Assembly: GCA_016179165.1 (NCBI GenBank)
Contig: JACORX010000190.1
Span: 1-5,250, forward strand
From: Candidatus Rokuibacteriota bacterium
Lineage (GTDB): Bacteria; Methylomirabilota; Methylomirabilia; Rokubacteriales; CSP1-6
Reading direction: 5' to 3'
DNA: 5,250 bases
Part shown: positions 1-5,250 of the stretch, in pieces
Layout of the letters: each line of letters opens with the position of its first letter
How positions within the stretch are numbered: the stretch's first letter is position 1
Notes under the pieces: generated by a model
Database searches by the model: none
What the model was told of the DNA's origin: nothing
Seen by the model: the letters and a program-made list of their open reading frames with translations, nothing else
Program-made: the position numbers and the translations under genes

Positions 1-161
1 ACGCCAACTATCTCACGCAGGGCAATCAGATCCTCTCAGGGATGCTCTATGCGCCCGGCGGTGGTGCGAATGGCATTTACAACGTCAAACACTTCGACCA
101 GATGTTCCGCTCCTCGAGCCGGTATCTGGGCTACGTGACCCTCGCTCCGCCCCCGAAATGA
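1..161 (+). CDS. 3' end of an unrecognised protein gene (partial)
   Basis: An open plus-strand frame enters from the left edge (first full codon at 3) and ends at TGA 159-161, leaving 52 codons. The other two plus frames over the same bases give less protein-like translations. The visible C-terminus is rich in Gly, Tyr and Asn, includes the stretch LSGMLYAPGGGANGIYN, and finishes with Pro-Pro-Pro-Lys. No membrane segment or catalytic motif is visible. Such a composition would suit a secreted or envelope protein, but this is only an impression, and I do not recognise a family. The gene converges on the minus-strand glycosyltransferase that ends at 214, with 52 bases between them and no evident hairpin terminator. 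Confidence 0.55.
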   Translation, partial: ANYLTQGNQILSGMLYAPGGGANGIYNVKHFDQMFRSSSRYLGYVTLAPPPK

Positions 162-213
162 CCCAGCTCACCGAATCGCGAGCACCGACCAATCCTCGCC
201 CGGCAGGTACACC

Positions 214-1158
214 CTAGCGCCTGGAAACCAGCCGAGCGAGCAGCGACGGCGCGACCCGGAGTAAGATCGCCACTAGGCTCAGCTTGAGGCGCCGGTAGTG
301 AGCGTTCGCCAGGGCAAGATGTTCCGCTGCTCGTTCAAACTCGCCGGCACGGAGCATCTGCTTGGACAACGCCAGATTCTCCTCCGCCCGCGCGTTCGCT
401 ACGAGCGGCGGGATGAGTTCGCGCTCTCGTCCCGTCACGTCCGGCCTGTGCAGGATTTTCTCGTACACTGTGATCAGAGCGCGTGCCATGGCCGCCTTCT
501 CAGTGGAGGCCGACCCGACTCGTCTTCGATATCGCACGAGCGGTTCCCTCGTCAGCCCGATCCGATAGCCAAGGCGCGCCATCCGGAGCCACATATCGAA
601 ATCTTCACAGCACCGCAGTCCCTCGTCGAACATCCCCACCGTGCCGATGAGGTCACGCTTGAACATGAGCGAGATGAACACCGTGCACTCGCGCGTAAGG
701 AGCCGCTCGAATGTCACCGGTTCCCGCGGCGGATAAATATCCTGAAACAGCTTGCCAACCACGGGTGTCTCGCCGAATATCACGGCGTTGGGATAAATCA
801 CGTCGATAGATGGATCCGCCTCGAGCCGAGCCAGCAGCCTCTCGAGGAACTCTGGCATCCAGATGTCGTCTCCATCCAGCAGGGCGACGTAGCGGCCCCG
901 GGCCAGCCGAAGGGCCGCATTTCGCGCCGCGCTTGTTCCGCGATTCTCTTGCCGGACGTAGCCGATTCGGTCCCGGAACGGCGCGATCGCGCTCTCCAAG
1001 TCATCCGTCGAGCCGTCGTTGACCACGATCACCTCGTAGTCCTTCCGTGTCTGCGCCATTACCGACGCGAGCGCCTCTCCGATGTACGGGGCCACGTTGT
1101 ACGCGGGAACGATGATGCTGACCGTCGGGCCGGTTGCCGGTTGCGGACCAGGTGTCAA
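214..1158 (-). CDS. Glycosyltransferase family 2 (GT-A fold)
   Basis: A 314-residue protein predicted to transfer a sugar from a nucleotide-sugar donor to a growing surface glycan, in the cytoplasm or at the inner membrane face. The family 2 hallmarks appear in order: the first beta strand SIIVPAYN (14-21), the nucleotide-binding VVNDGSTDD (45-53), NRGTSAARNAAL (72-83), the metal-binding acidic motif LLDGDD (93-98), and CEDFDMWLR (184-192), whose ED pair is where the catalytic base usually sits. Residues after about 255 form an Ala/Leu/Glu-rich, probably helical tail without a clear transmembrane segment. Length is normal for a single-domain GT2. The start is TTG at 1158-1156, chosen because AAGGAG lies 7 bases upstream and the GT core begins 13 residues later. 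The stop is TAG. Donor and acceptor cannot be told from sequence. Confidence 0.93.
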   Translation of the reverse strand: MTPGPQPATGPTVSIIVPAYNVAPYIGEALASVMAQTRKDYEVIVVNDGSTDDLESAIAPFRDRIGYVRQENRGTSAARNAALRLARGRYVALLDGDDIWMPEFLERLLARLEADPSIDVIYPNAVIFGETPVVGKLFQDIYPPREPVTFERLLTRECTVFISLMFKRDLIGTVGMFDEGLRCCEDFDMWLRMARLGYRIGLTREPLVRYRRRVGSASTEKAAMARALITVYEKILHRPDVTGRERELIPPLVANARAEENLALSKQMLRAGEFERAAEHLALANAHYRRLKLSLVAILLRVAPSLLARLVSRR

Positions 1159-1165
1159 ATCAACT

Positions 1166-1171
1166 CTCCTT
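1166..1171 (-). promoter_or_regulatory. Shine-Dalgarno site for the GT2 gene
   Basis: The minus strand reads AAGGAG here, 7 bases before the TTG at 1158-1156. It is the only well-placed ribosome site near the 5' end of this frame and decides the start in favour of the non-ATG codon. No convincing -35/-10 pair was found immediately upstream. Confidence 0.75.
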
Positions 1172-1224
1172 GTGCGCGCCGGCTATCTTCGGACCCGCAC
1201 CAGTCTCCCTCGTTCTCCATCCCC

Positions 1225-1533
1225 GGAACATGCACCGCCCATCTCAACACTCTTCCCGCCTCGAAACAAGCTGGCACTAGTGCCGATGCTCTCCGCCGAG
1301 CTGCCGCCGCTCCCGGCTGCGACCCCCGGAAAACCGTCGCGGTCTTCAGCGGCGCCGATCCCGAGCTCTTCCCGGCCGACCGGGCACGCGCCCGACACAC
1401 GATCCGGCTCTCTCTCAACCGCGAGATCATCCTCTCCGTCGGTCATCCGGTCGATCGAAAAAGCTTTCATCCCATCACCGAAGCGATTCACCGCCTCAGG
1501 GCCAAGGGAATACATGACACCGACTACGTCATC
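1225..1533 (+). pseudogene. Relic of a GT4 (GT-B) glycosyltransferase, middle part only
   Basis: Read on the plus strand in the frame of 1225, the translation follows a family 4 glycosyltransferase over the domain linker and the start of the donor-binding domain. LNTLP (1243-1257) resembles the G-T-D-x-N-x-x-P segment of one GT4 subgroup. ADALRRAAAAPGCDP then matches the helix that precedes the linker. SGADPELF (1348-1371) stands where intact enzymes have N-G-V-D-x-x-x-F. ILSVGHPVDRKSFH (1429-1470) matches the strand and loop that carry the Arg and Lys contacting donor phosphates, and ITEAIHRLRAKG follows. About 20 residues usual after the LNTLP-like segment seem missing. The N-terminal acceptor domain and everything after about 1533, including the E-x7-E motif, are absent. 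It cannot be an active enzyme. An exactly antisense open frame exists on the minus strand but shows no family motif. The match is from remembered motifs, not a search. Confidence 0.6.
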
Positions 1534-1670
1534 GAATCGTTTTATGATGCGGTCCAGATGATAAAACAATTTCACATAGCTGGATTTAAAGACCTGGCGC
1601 TCGCCAAGTTCCACGAGCGCAGGATCTCGGATGCTAGTAAGTTCAAGCAACGGACTTCGAGCCGCTGACA
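1534..1670. other. A/T-richer stretch, no recognised gene
   Basis: This stretch is visibly richer in A and T than the genes on either side. The plus frame continuing from the GT4 relic stays open to TGA 1666-1668 but stops resembling a glycosyltransferase after about 1533. The opposite strand is also open and reads like ordinary protein (for example KLFYHLDRIIKRFDDVV), again with no family I recognise. It could be a scrap of another gene joined to the relic by deletion, or non-coding sequence. Direction cannot be decided. Confidence 0.4.
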
Positions 1671-1928
1671 ATGGGAAAAGCTGTGACAAGGAGGGAAGAG
1701 CCTGGGCCCCGAGGCGCCATGACTGAGAACGGACGGTATACTATCTACCCTCCGCGCGCGGAGCGGATGGCGGCCGATCTGGCGCAGCGCACGGCCTTCG
1801 AGCGGCCGCTGTCCCCATCCGGGCACCGGGCCCTCTACCCGCGCCTGGCGGCCCTCGCACCCGACGCGGCGCGGCGCGATCAGGCCCTCCGACAGCTCGC
1901 ACCGGCCGCGGGCCGAGCACCAGCGTGA
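1671..1928 (+). CDS. Small unrecognised ORF overlapping the GT-C gene start
   Basis: An open frame of 85 codons from ATG 1671, or 69 codons from the internal ATG at 1719, ending with TGA 1926-1928. That TGA overlaps the GTG start of the next gene (GTGA), an arrangement typical of translationally coupled neighbours. From about codon 30 the third positions are strongly G/C, as in real genes of this genome; the first 16 codons are not. The product is rich in Ala, Arg, Pro and Leu, soluble and probably helical (for example HRALYPRLAALAPDAARRDQ). There is no signal peptide, membrane segment or motif I recognise. AAGGAGG at 1688-1694 is too far from the 1719 ATG (24 bases) to serve it. It is either a small real protein or the C-terminal remnant of a larger gene whose 5' part was lost with the debris upstream. 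Confidence 0.4.
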   Translation: MGKAVTRREEPGPRGAMTENGRYTIYPPRAERMAADLAQRTAFERPLSPSGHRALYPRLAALAPDAARRDQALRQLAPAAGRAPA

Positions 1929-3331
1929 CGACTCACGGGCACATGGAAGAGATAGACCTCTCTTCCGCCGACGCCGCGCCGTCAGCCGGGTTCTGGTGCG
2001 CACTGCTGGGCAGCGCCTTGGCACTCCGACTGCTGATCGCGTACGTCGTGCTCGGCGACATGCCGCTGGTGTCGGACGCGGAGTCCTACTCCCTCGAAGC
2101 CGTCGCCCTCCTCGACCACTTCCCCGGTACCCAGGCGTACTTCTGGCCGCCCGGCATGCCCTATCTGCTGGCCAGCGTCTACGCGTTGCTCGGCAGCGAA
2201 CTCTGGGTGTCGAGGCTCGTGGCCTGCACGCTCGGCACCGCGCAGGTCGCGCTCTCGACTGCGCTCGCGCGCGAGGCGCTCGGCGACCCGCGCGGTGTGC
2301 GCGCGGCGGGATGGCTGGCGGCCCTGTATCCGCCGGCCGTCCTGATGAGCGGACAGACCTACAGCCAGCACTTGGCCGGCGTCTCGCTCACCGCGCTCGC
2401 GGTGTGCGCGATCCGGCTGTGGCGGACTTCGCGCCCGGCGGCGGGCGGCGCCGCGGGGACCGCCTGGGGCATCGGATGCATCACGCGCCCGTCGATGCTG
2501 AGCGCCGGGCCCGCCCTCCTGATGTTGGGCGCGCTGGGGTGGCTGCGGGAGCGCCGGACCGGAGAACCGCCGAGCGCCTGGGGGCGCCGGCTCGGTGCCG
2601 CCATGCTGGGCCTCGGGCTAGCGGCCGCGATCGCGGTCCCCATCGTACGCCACAACGAGCGACACGGAGCGGGCGCGACGCTGTCGACCAACAACGAGGC
2701 CAACTTCTTCTATGGCAACAATCCCTACACGCCGCACTACAAGACCAGCCATTTCGGCCAGCGCGAGCCGAGCCAGCTCGATCCCGCCGTGCGCGACTAC
2801 CTCGCGCGCTTCCGCAGCGCACCCGATCCGCGCGCTGCGATGAAAGCAGAGGCGCTCCGCTACATACGCGAGCACCCCGGCATCACCGCGTGGCGCACGG
2901 CCAACCGGATCCGCGCCTTCTGGGGTTTCGACTACTTGATGGCGCGCCACGTGCAGTTGAACTTGGAGCTCGGGACGGGGTGGCTTCTCGCGCTCACTGC
3001 AGTGGAGGCCGGCGGCTACGCGCTGGTGCTCTCCCTCGCGCTCGTCACGTTGCTGTGTGGCTGGGGCGAGCTGCGGCGCCCGGCAGCGCTGGCCGCGCTG
3101 GTGGCCGCGTTCGCCTACCAGGCGCCCTATGCGCTGGCGTTCTCGGGCGGCACGTATCACTTTCCAGTGATGGGGTTGCTGTTCCCCTTCGCGGGCCTGG
3201 CCGCCGCCCGCGATCTGCGCAACGAGCAGCCCTGGGTGCGCGCGCGCTCAAGTCGTTCCTTCTGGGTGACGCTCTCGACCTTCGTCGCAATCCAGTTCGA
3301 GTATGCCTACTACACGTTCGCGTGGATGTGA
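1925..3331 (+). CDS. GT-C family membrane glycosyltransferase (GT39/ArnT-like)
   Basis: A 468-residue polytopic membrane protein resembling the dolichyl-phosphate-mannose-protein mannosyltransferase / ArnT group. Such enzymes move a sugar from a polyprenyl-phosphate carrier to a lipid, protein or glycan acceptor on the periplasmic side. Visible features in order: a first membrane helix (about 24-43); an acidic first loop, SDAESYSLEA (50-59), where GT-C enzymes keep catalytic Asp; FWPPGMPYLLA (73-83), the P-P-G-x-P motif of this group; several Ala/Leu-rich helices; GIGCITRPSML (182-192); a helix near 223-241; a soluble segment with TNNEANFFYGNNPYTP (255-270); then three or four helices and a final hydrophobic stretch ending in EYAYYTF. 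Length is normal for the group. The GTG start overlaps the previous stop. An ATG at 1943 (residue 7) is an equally plausible start, since neither has a clear ribosome site. Substrate unknown. Confidence 0.83.
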   Translation: MTTHGHMEEIDLSSADAAPSAGFWCALLGSALALRLLIAYVVLGDMPLVSDAESYSLEAVALLDHFPGTQAYFWPPGMPYLLASVYALLGSELWVSRLVACTLGTAQVALSTALAREALGDPRGVRAAGWLAALYPPAVLMSGQTYSQHLAGVSLTALAVCAIRLWRTSRPAAGGAAGTAWGIGCITRPSMLSAGPALLMLGALGWLRERRTGEPPSAWGRRLGAAMLGLGLAAAIAVPIVRHNERHGAGATLSTNNEANFFYGNNPYTPHYKTSHFGQREPSQLDPAVRDYLARFRSAPDPRAAMKAEALRYIREHPGITAWRTANRIRAFWGFDYLMARHVQLNLELGTGWLLALTAVEAGGYALVLSLALVTLLCGWGELRRPAALAALVAAFAYQAPYALAFSGGTYHFPVMGLLFPFAGLAAARDLRNEQPWVRARSSRSFWVTLSTFVAIQFEYAYYTFAWM

Positions 3332-3344
3332 GCCGGAAACGGTG

Positions 3345-3547
3345 TGAACGAGATCCGGCGACGCCTCCGATCGGTGCTCGAGGTGGCGGCGCGGGGCAGC
3401 AAAAGGGCGCGCGAGCGTGTCGACTGTGAGAACGGCATCGAAGCGCTCGGGCTCGGTGCGAATCCGCTGCTCGAGCAGCTCGCCCCCCTCGGCCGGGGTA
3501 CAGATCTGGCTTTCCTTCTTGTGGGCGTCGATGCCAATATGGTTCAT
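3345..3547 (-). mobile_element. Truncated IS110-family transposase remnant
   Basis: From ATG 3547-3545 the minus strand encodes the N-terminus of an IS110-type (DEDD) transposase. GIDAHKKESQIC (5-16) contains the first catalytic Asp of the RuvC-like domain, followed by GELLEQRIRTEPERFDAVL (22-40). After about 3428 the likeness leaves this frame and seems to resume in another as SRALLLPRAATSS, where IS110 proteins have A-R-x-L-L-E-A-S-T-x-S. This implies a frameshift, with the conserved Glu not preserved. Nothing recognisable remains beyond about 3345. Family members usually have roughly 300-400 residues, so only the first 65 or so codons survive and the element is inactive. It points toward the 3' end of the GT-C gene, whose stop is at 3331. 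IS110 elements often lack terminal inverted repeats, so the outer end cannot be placed; it probably lies somewhere in 3548-3658. Confidence 0.78.
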
Positions 3548-3556
3548 GGCTGACCT

Positions 3557-3562
3557 CTCCTC
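3557..3562 (-). promoter_or_regulatory. Ribosome binding site of the IS110 remnant
   Basis: The minus strand reads GAGGAG here, 9 bases before the ATG at 3547-3545. This shows that the transposase 5' end, including its translation start, is preserved and that decay removed the 3' side. Confidence 0.55.
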
Positions 3563-3658
3563 TCTGCGGCGTTGACCGCGCGGATGCTCTTGTGGGGCAG
3601 GTTATGCCACCACGTCAAGCGAGAGGCCAGCCGCTTCATCCCATCTATCCTCGACAGC

Positions 3659-4849
3659 ATGAGCCCAGCGGCTGGTCGAATCCGCGTGCTCTTCCTCATC
3701 CGGTCCTTGCATCTTGGCGGCGCCGAGCGCCAGTTGGCCGCCCTGGCCGCAGGCCTCGACAAGACGCGCTTCGATGTCATGGTCTGCCCAATGTACGCTG
3801 GCGGAGAGCTCGAAGCGGAACTCCGCGGGATCGCTGGGGTCACCGTCACGCCCCTGAACAAAAGCGGGCGCTGGGATTTGGTACGTTTCGGACGCCGCCT
3901 CCTCTCCACCGTCTTCTCCTTTCGGCCTCACATCATCCATGGCTATATGGGCGGCGCGAACGAACTCGCCCTCCTTGCTGGCCTGATGTCGAGAAGTAAG
4001 ATCGTCTGGGGGATCCGGGTATCTGACCTGGATTTCACCCGATACCGGAAATCGATCGGCGCGGTGTTTCGCATTGGTCGGATGCTTTCCCGCATGCCGG
4101 ATCTCATCATCACGAATTCCCATCGTGGCCGGGACGTGCATGTGCAGTCCGGGTACGCCTCGGTGCGGATGATAGTGATTCCGAATGGCGTCGATACCGG
4201 GCGATTTGCGCACACGCCTGCCGCAGGCGCAGCCTGGCGGGCGCGGCATTCTCTCCCGCCCGGCTCACTGATAATCGGATATCCCGCCCGGCTCGACCCG
4301 ATGAAAGACCACGAGACGTTTCTGCAGGCCGCGGCCTCGTTCCGCGCCTTGCGGCCTCCCGTCGGCGACGATCTCTTCGTTTGCATGGGTGATGGCGACG
4401 CTGACTACCGGGAGGGTCTCCATCGGCTGGCCGATGGGCTGGGGCTCCGGGAGCGGGTCCGCTGGCTCCACGGTGAAGTCGATCCGCGCGGGTTCTATTC
4501 CGGCTGCGATATCGTCACAAGTGTCTCGGCGTTCGGTGAGGGATTCCAGAACATCCTGGTCGAGGCGATGGCCTGCGAACGGGTCTGTGTCGCGACGGAC
4601 GCCGGGGACGCGCGGATGATCCTCGGCGATCTCGGAATCGTGGTCGCACCACGGGACCCAGGCGCGCTCGCTCGGGCCTGGAGTGGGTTGGCGGTCCTCG
4701 AAGCCGTGGAGCGGAGGACCCTCGGGGCGCGCGCCCGGGAGCGGGTCATACGAGAGTATTCGATCGCCCGATTGGTCGAGAGGTCGCAGCGGGCCTTCGA
4801 CTGGATCGTGGCAGACCAGCGAGGCAGCCGACCCCCAGAATTTCACTGA
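3659..4849 (+). CDS. Glycosyltransferase family 4 (GT-B fold)
   Basis: A 396-residue retaining glycosyltransferase predicted to add a sugar from a nucleotide-sugar donor to a lipid-linked or growing surface polysaccharide at the cytoplasmic membrane face. Counted from ATG 3659, the N-terminal domain starts with IRVLFLIRSLHLGGAERQL (8-26), whose glycine loop is typical of the group. The linker has IPNGVDTGRF (174-183). The donor domain has GYPARLDPMKDHETF (207-221) with the phosphate-contacting Arg and Lys, then EGFQNILVEAMA (294-305), an intact E-x7-E motif, then VATDAGDARMIL. REYSIARLVERSQRAF closes the protein. The frame is open further upstream to ATG 3584 and TTG 3572, but those bases probably belong to the IS110 end and lack a ribosome site; a start at 3659 puts the first beta strand at residue 8, as usual. 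Its motifs differ from those of the relic at 1225-1533, so the two are not recent copies. Confidence 0.9.
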   Translation: MSPAAGRIRVLFLIRSLHLGGAERQLAALAAGLDKTRFDVMVCPMYAGGELEAELRGIAGVTVTPLNKSGRWDLVRFGRRLLSTVFSFRPHIIHGYMGGANELALLAGLMSRSKIVWGIRVSDLDFTRYRKSIGAVFRIGRMLSRMPDLIITNSHRGRDVHVQSGYASVRMIVIPNGVDTGRFAHTPAAGAAWRARHSLPPGSLIIGYPARLDPMKDHETFLQAAASFRALRPPVGDDLFVCMGDGDADYREGLHRLADGLGLRERVRWLHGEVDPRGFYSGCDIVTSVSAFGEGFQNILVEAMACERVCVATDAGDARMILGDLGIVVAPRDPGALARAWSGLAVLEAVERRTLGARARERVIREYSIARLVERSQRAFDWIVADQRGSRPPEFH

Positions 4850-4957
4850 TGACAACTCAGCCCCACTCGCTAGAATGAGGACGGCCCATGCCCCGGATAG
4901 ATCCGTATTACGAAACCGACAATCACGTATGGCCGGCTTTGAGGTGTCCACCGAGGG
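4850..4957. other. Convergent intergenic spacer
   Basis: This spacer separates the 3' ends of the GT4 gene (plus) and the flippase-like gene (minus). One short perfect inverted repeat, CGGAT-AG-ATCCG, is present near 4900, but the stem is only five pairs and has no T-run, so it is not a convincing terminator. No coding signal was seen. Confidence 0.4.
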
Positions 4958-5250
4958 TTAGAGTGTCTTACGGCGAATAACTAGATAGAGCAGGTACCAA
5001 GTGAAGGAGGCCGCGAGGATCGGGATCGTGACAATGCTTAGATATGCAACCGATGCTGCAATGGCAGCTTCGTTGCTTATTCCGAATGGGGTCAGACCGG
5101 CAAGAAAACAGACCTGGATAGTGCCGAGATAGACAGGAGCTGTCGGTAACGATAGTCCAGCGATGGTCAGTGGCAATACAATCAAAGCAAGCCATGGAGA
5201 AACGTCCAAGCTAATCGATTCGATGCTGAGGTAAATGCAACCGGTTACAC
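4958..5250 (-). CDS. C-terminal part of a flippase-like membrane protein (LPG synthase TM / UPF0104 type, partial)
   Basis: The minus-strand frame is open from the right window edge to TAA at 4960-4958, about 96 codons; the real start lies outside the window. The translation resembles the end of the lysylphosphatidylglycerol synthase transmembrane / UPF0104 family: a hydrophobic helix LIVLPLTIAGLSLPTAPVYL with the conserved small-residue and Pro pattern, then GTIQVCFLAGLTPFGISNEA where intact members have G-T-F followed by helix and F-G-[IV]-x-x-E-A-A, then two more membrane helices and a short basic tail, RRKTL. A TTG near 5209 is in frame, but coding continues upstream, so it is not the start. 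Related proteins often lie in glycan or lipid gene clusters and are thought to handle lipids or lipid-linked sugars; the substrate here is unknown. Codons are clearly more A/T-rich than in the neighbouring glycosyltransferases, suggesting a different origin. Confidence 0.72.
   Translation of the reverse strand, partial: VTGCIYLSIESISLDVSPWLALIVLPLTIAGLSLPTAPVYLGTIQVCFLAGLTPFGISNEAAIAASVAYLSIVTIPILAASFTWYLLYLVIRRKTL

Noticed and set aside
298..1224. Plus-strand open frame across the GT2 gene
   Set aside because: It is antisense to a well-supported GT2 gene and its translation is Arg/His/Pro-rich without motifs; only its later part (1225-1533) has meaning, as the GT4 relic.
1183..1689. Minus-strand open frame of 168 codons covering the GT4 relic
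   Set aside because: It is exactly codon-antisense to the plus-strand frame that carries recognisable GT4 motifs, and its own translation shows no family features. I kept it only as an alternative for the part beyond 1533.
1737..1742. TATACT as a possible -10 promoter box before the GT-C gene
   Set aside because: There is no -35-like hexamer at proper spacing, and it falls within the small reading frame; not enough to call a promoter.
1996..3429. Long plus-strand open frame of 477 codons overlapping the GT-C gene
   Set aside because: Its product is an Arg/Ala/Gly-rich low-complexity translation typical of a shifted frame in GC-rich DNA; the overlapping frame at 1925-3331 has clear GT-C motifs and membrane helices.
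4895..4912. Short inverted repeat CGGAT-AG-ATCCG as a terminator
   Set aside because: The stem has five pairs, the loop two bases, and no T-run follows on either strand; it is likely chance.
4265..4951. Minus-strand open frame of 228 codons opposite the GT4 gene
   Set aside because: It lies antisense to the donor-binding domain of a strong GT4 gene and shows no domain of its own.

Overview
The window is a piece of a cell-surface polysaccharide / glycan biosynthesis region from a GC-rich bacterium. The strong G/C preference at third codon positions and the TTG/GTG starts fit a Gram-negative soil or aquatic lineage, but nothing here fixes the taxon. Three intact glycosyltransferase genes of three different fold classes lie in mixed orientation: a family 2 (GT-A) enzyme on the minus strand at 214-1158, a polytopic GT-C enzyme on the plus strand at 1925-3331, and a family 4 (GT-B) enzyme on the plus strand at 3659-4849. 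Each window edge cuts a gene: an unrecognised plus-strand 3' end at 1-161, and the C-terminal part of a flippase-like membrane protein (lysylphosphatidylglycerol synthase TM / UPF0104 type) on the minus strand at 4958-5250.

Between the intact genes there is debris. The interval 1159-1924 holds a decayed plus-strand family 4 glycosyltransferase fragment (about 1225-1533), a short A/T-richer unidentified stretch, and a small GC-rich reading frame whose stop codon overlaps the GTG start of the GT-C gene. The interval 3332-3658 holds the 5' end of an IS110-family transposase on the minus strand, truncated and apparently frameshifted, facing the 3' end of the GT-C gene.

Functionally, the GT2 and GT4 enzymes probably add sugars from nucleotide-sugar donors on the cytoplasmic face of the membrane. 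The GT-C protein probably transfers a sugar from a polyprenyl-phosphate carrier on the periplasmic side. The flippase-like protein may act in lipid or lipid-linked sugar handling. No polymerase, Wzx-type flippase or sugar-nucleotide gene is visible, so the final glycan cannot be named. Mixed orientation, gene relics, an IS remnant and composition changes point to a rearranged accessory locus. I see no CRISPR array, RNA gene, toxin-antitoxin pair or clearly new system.
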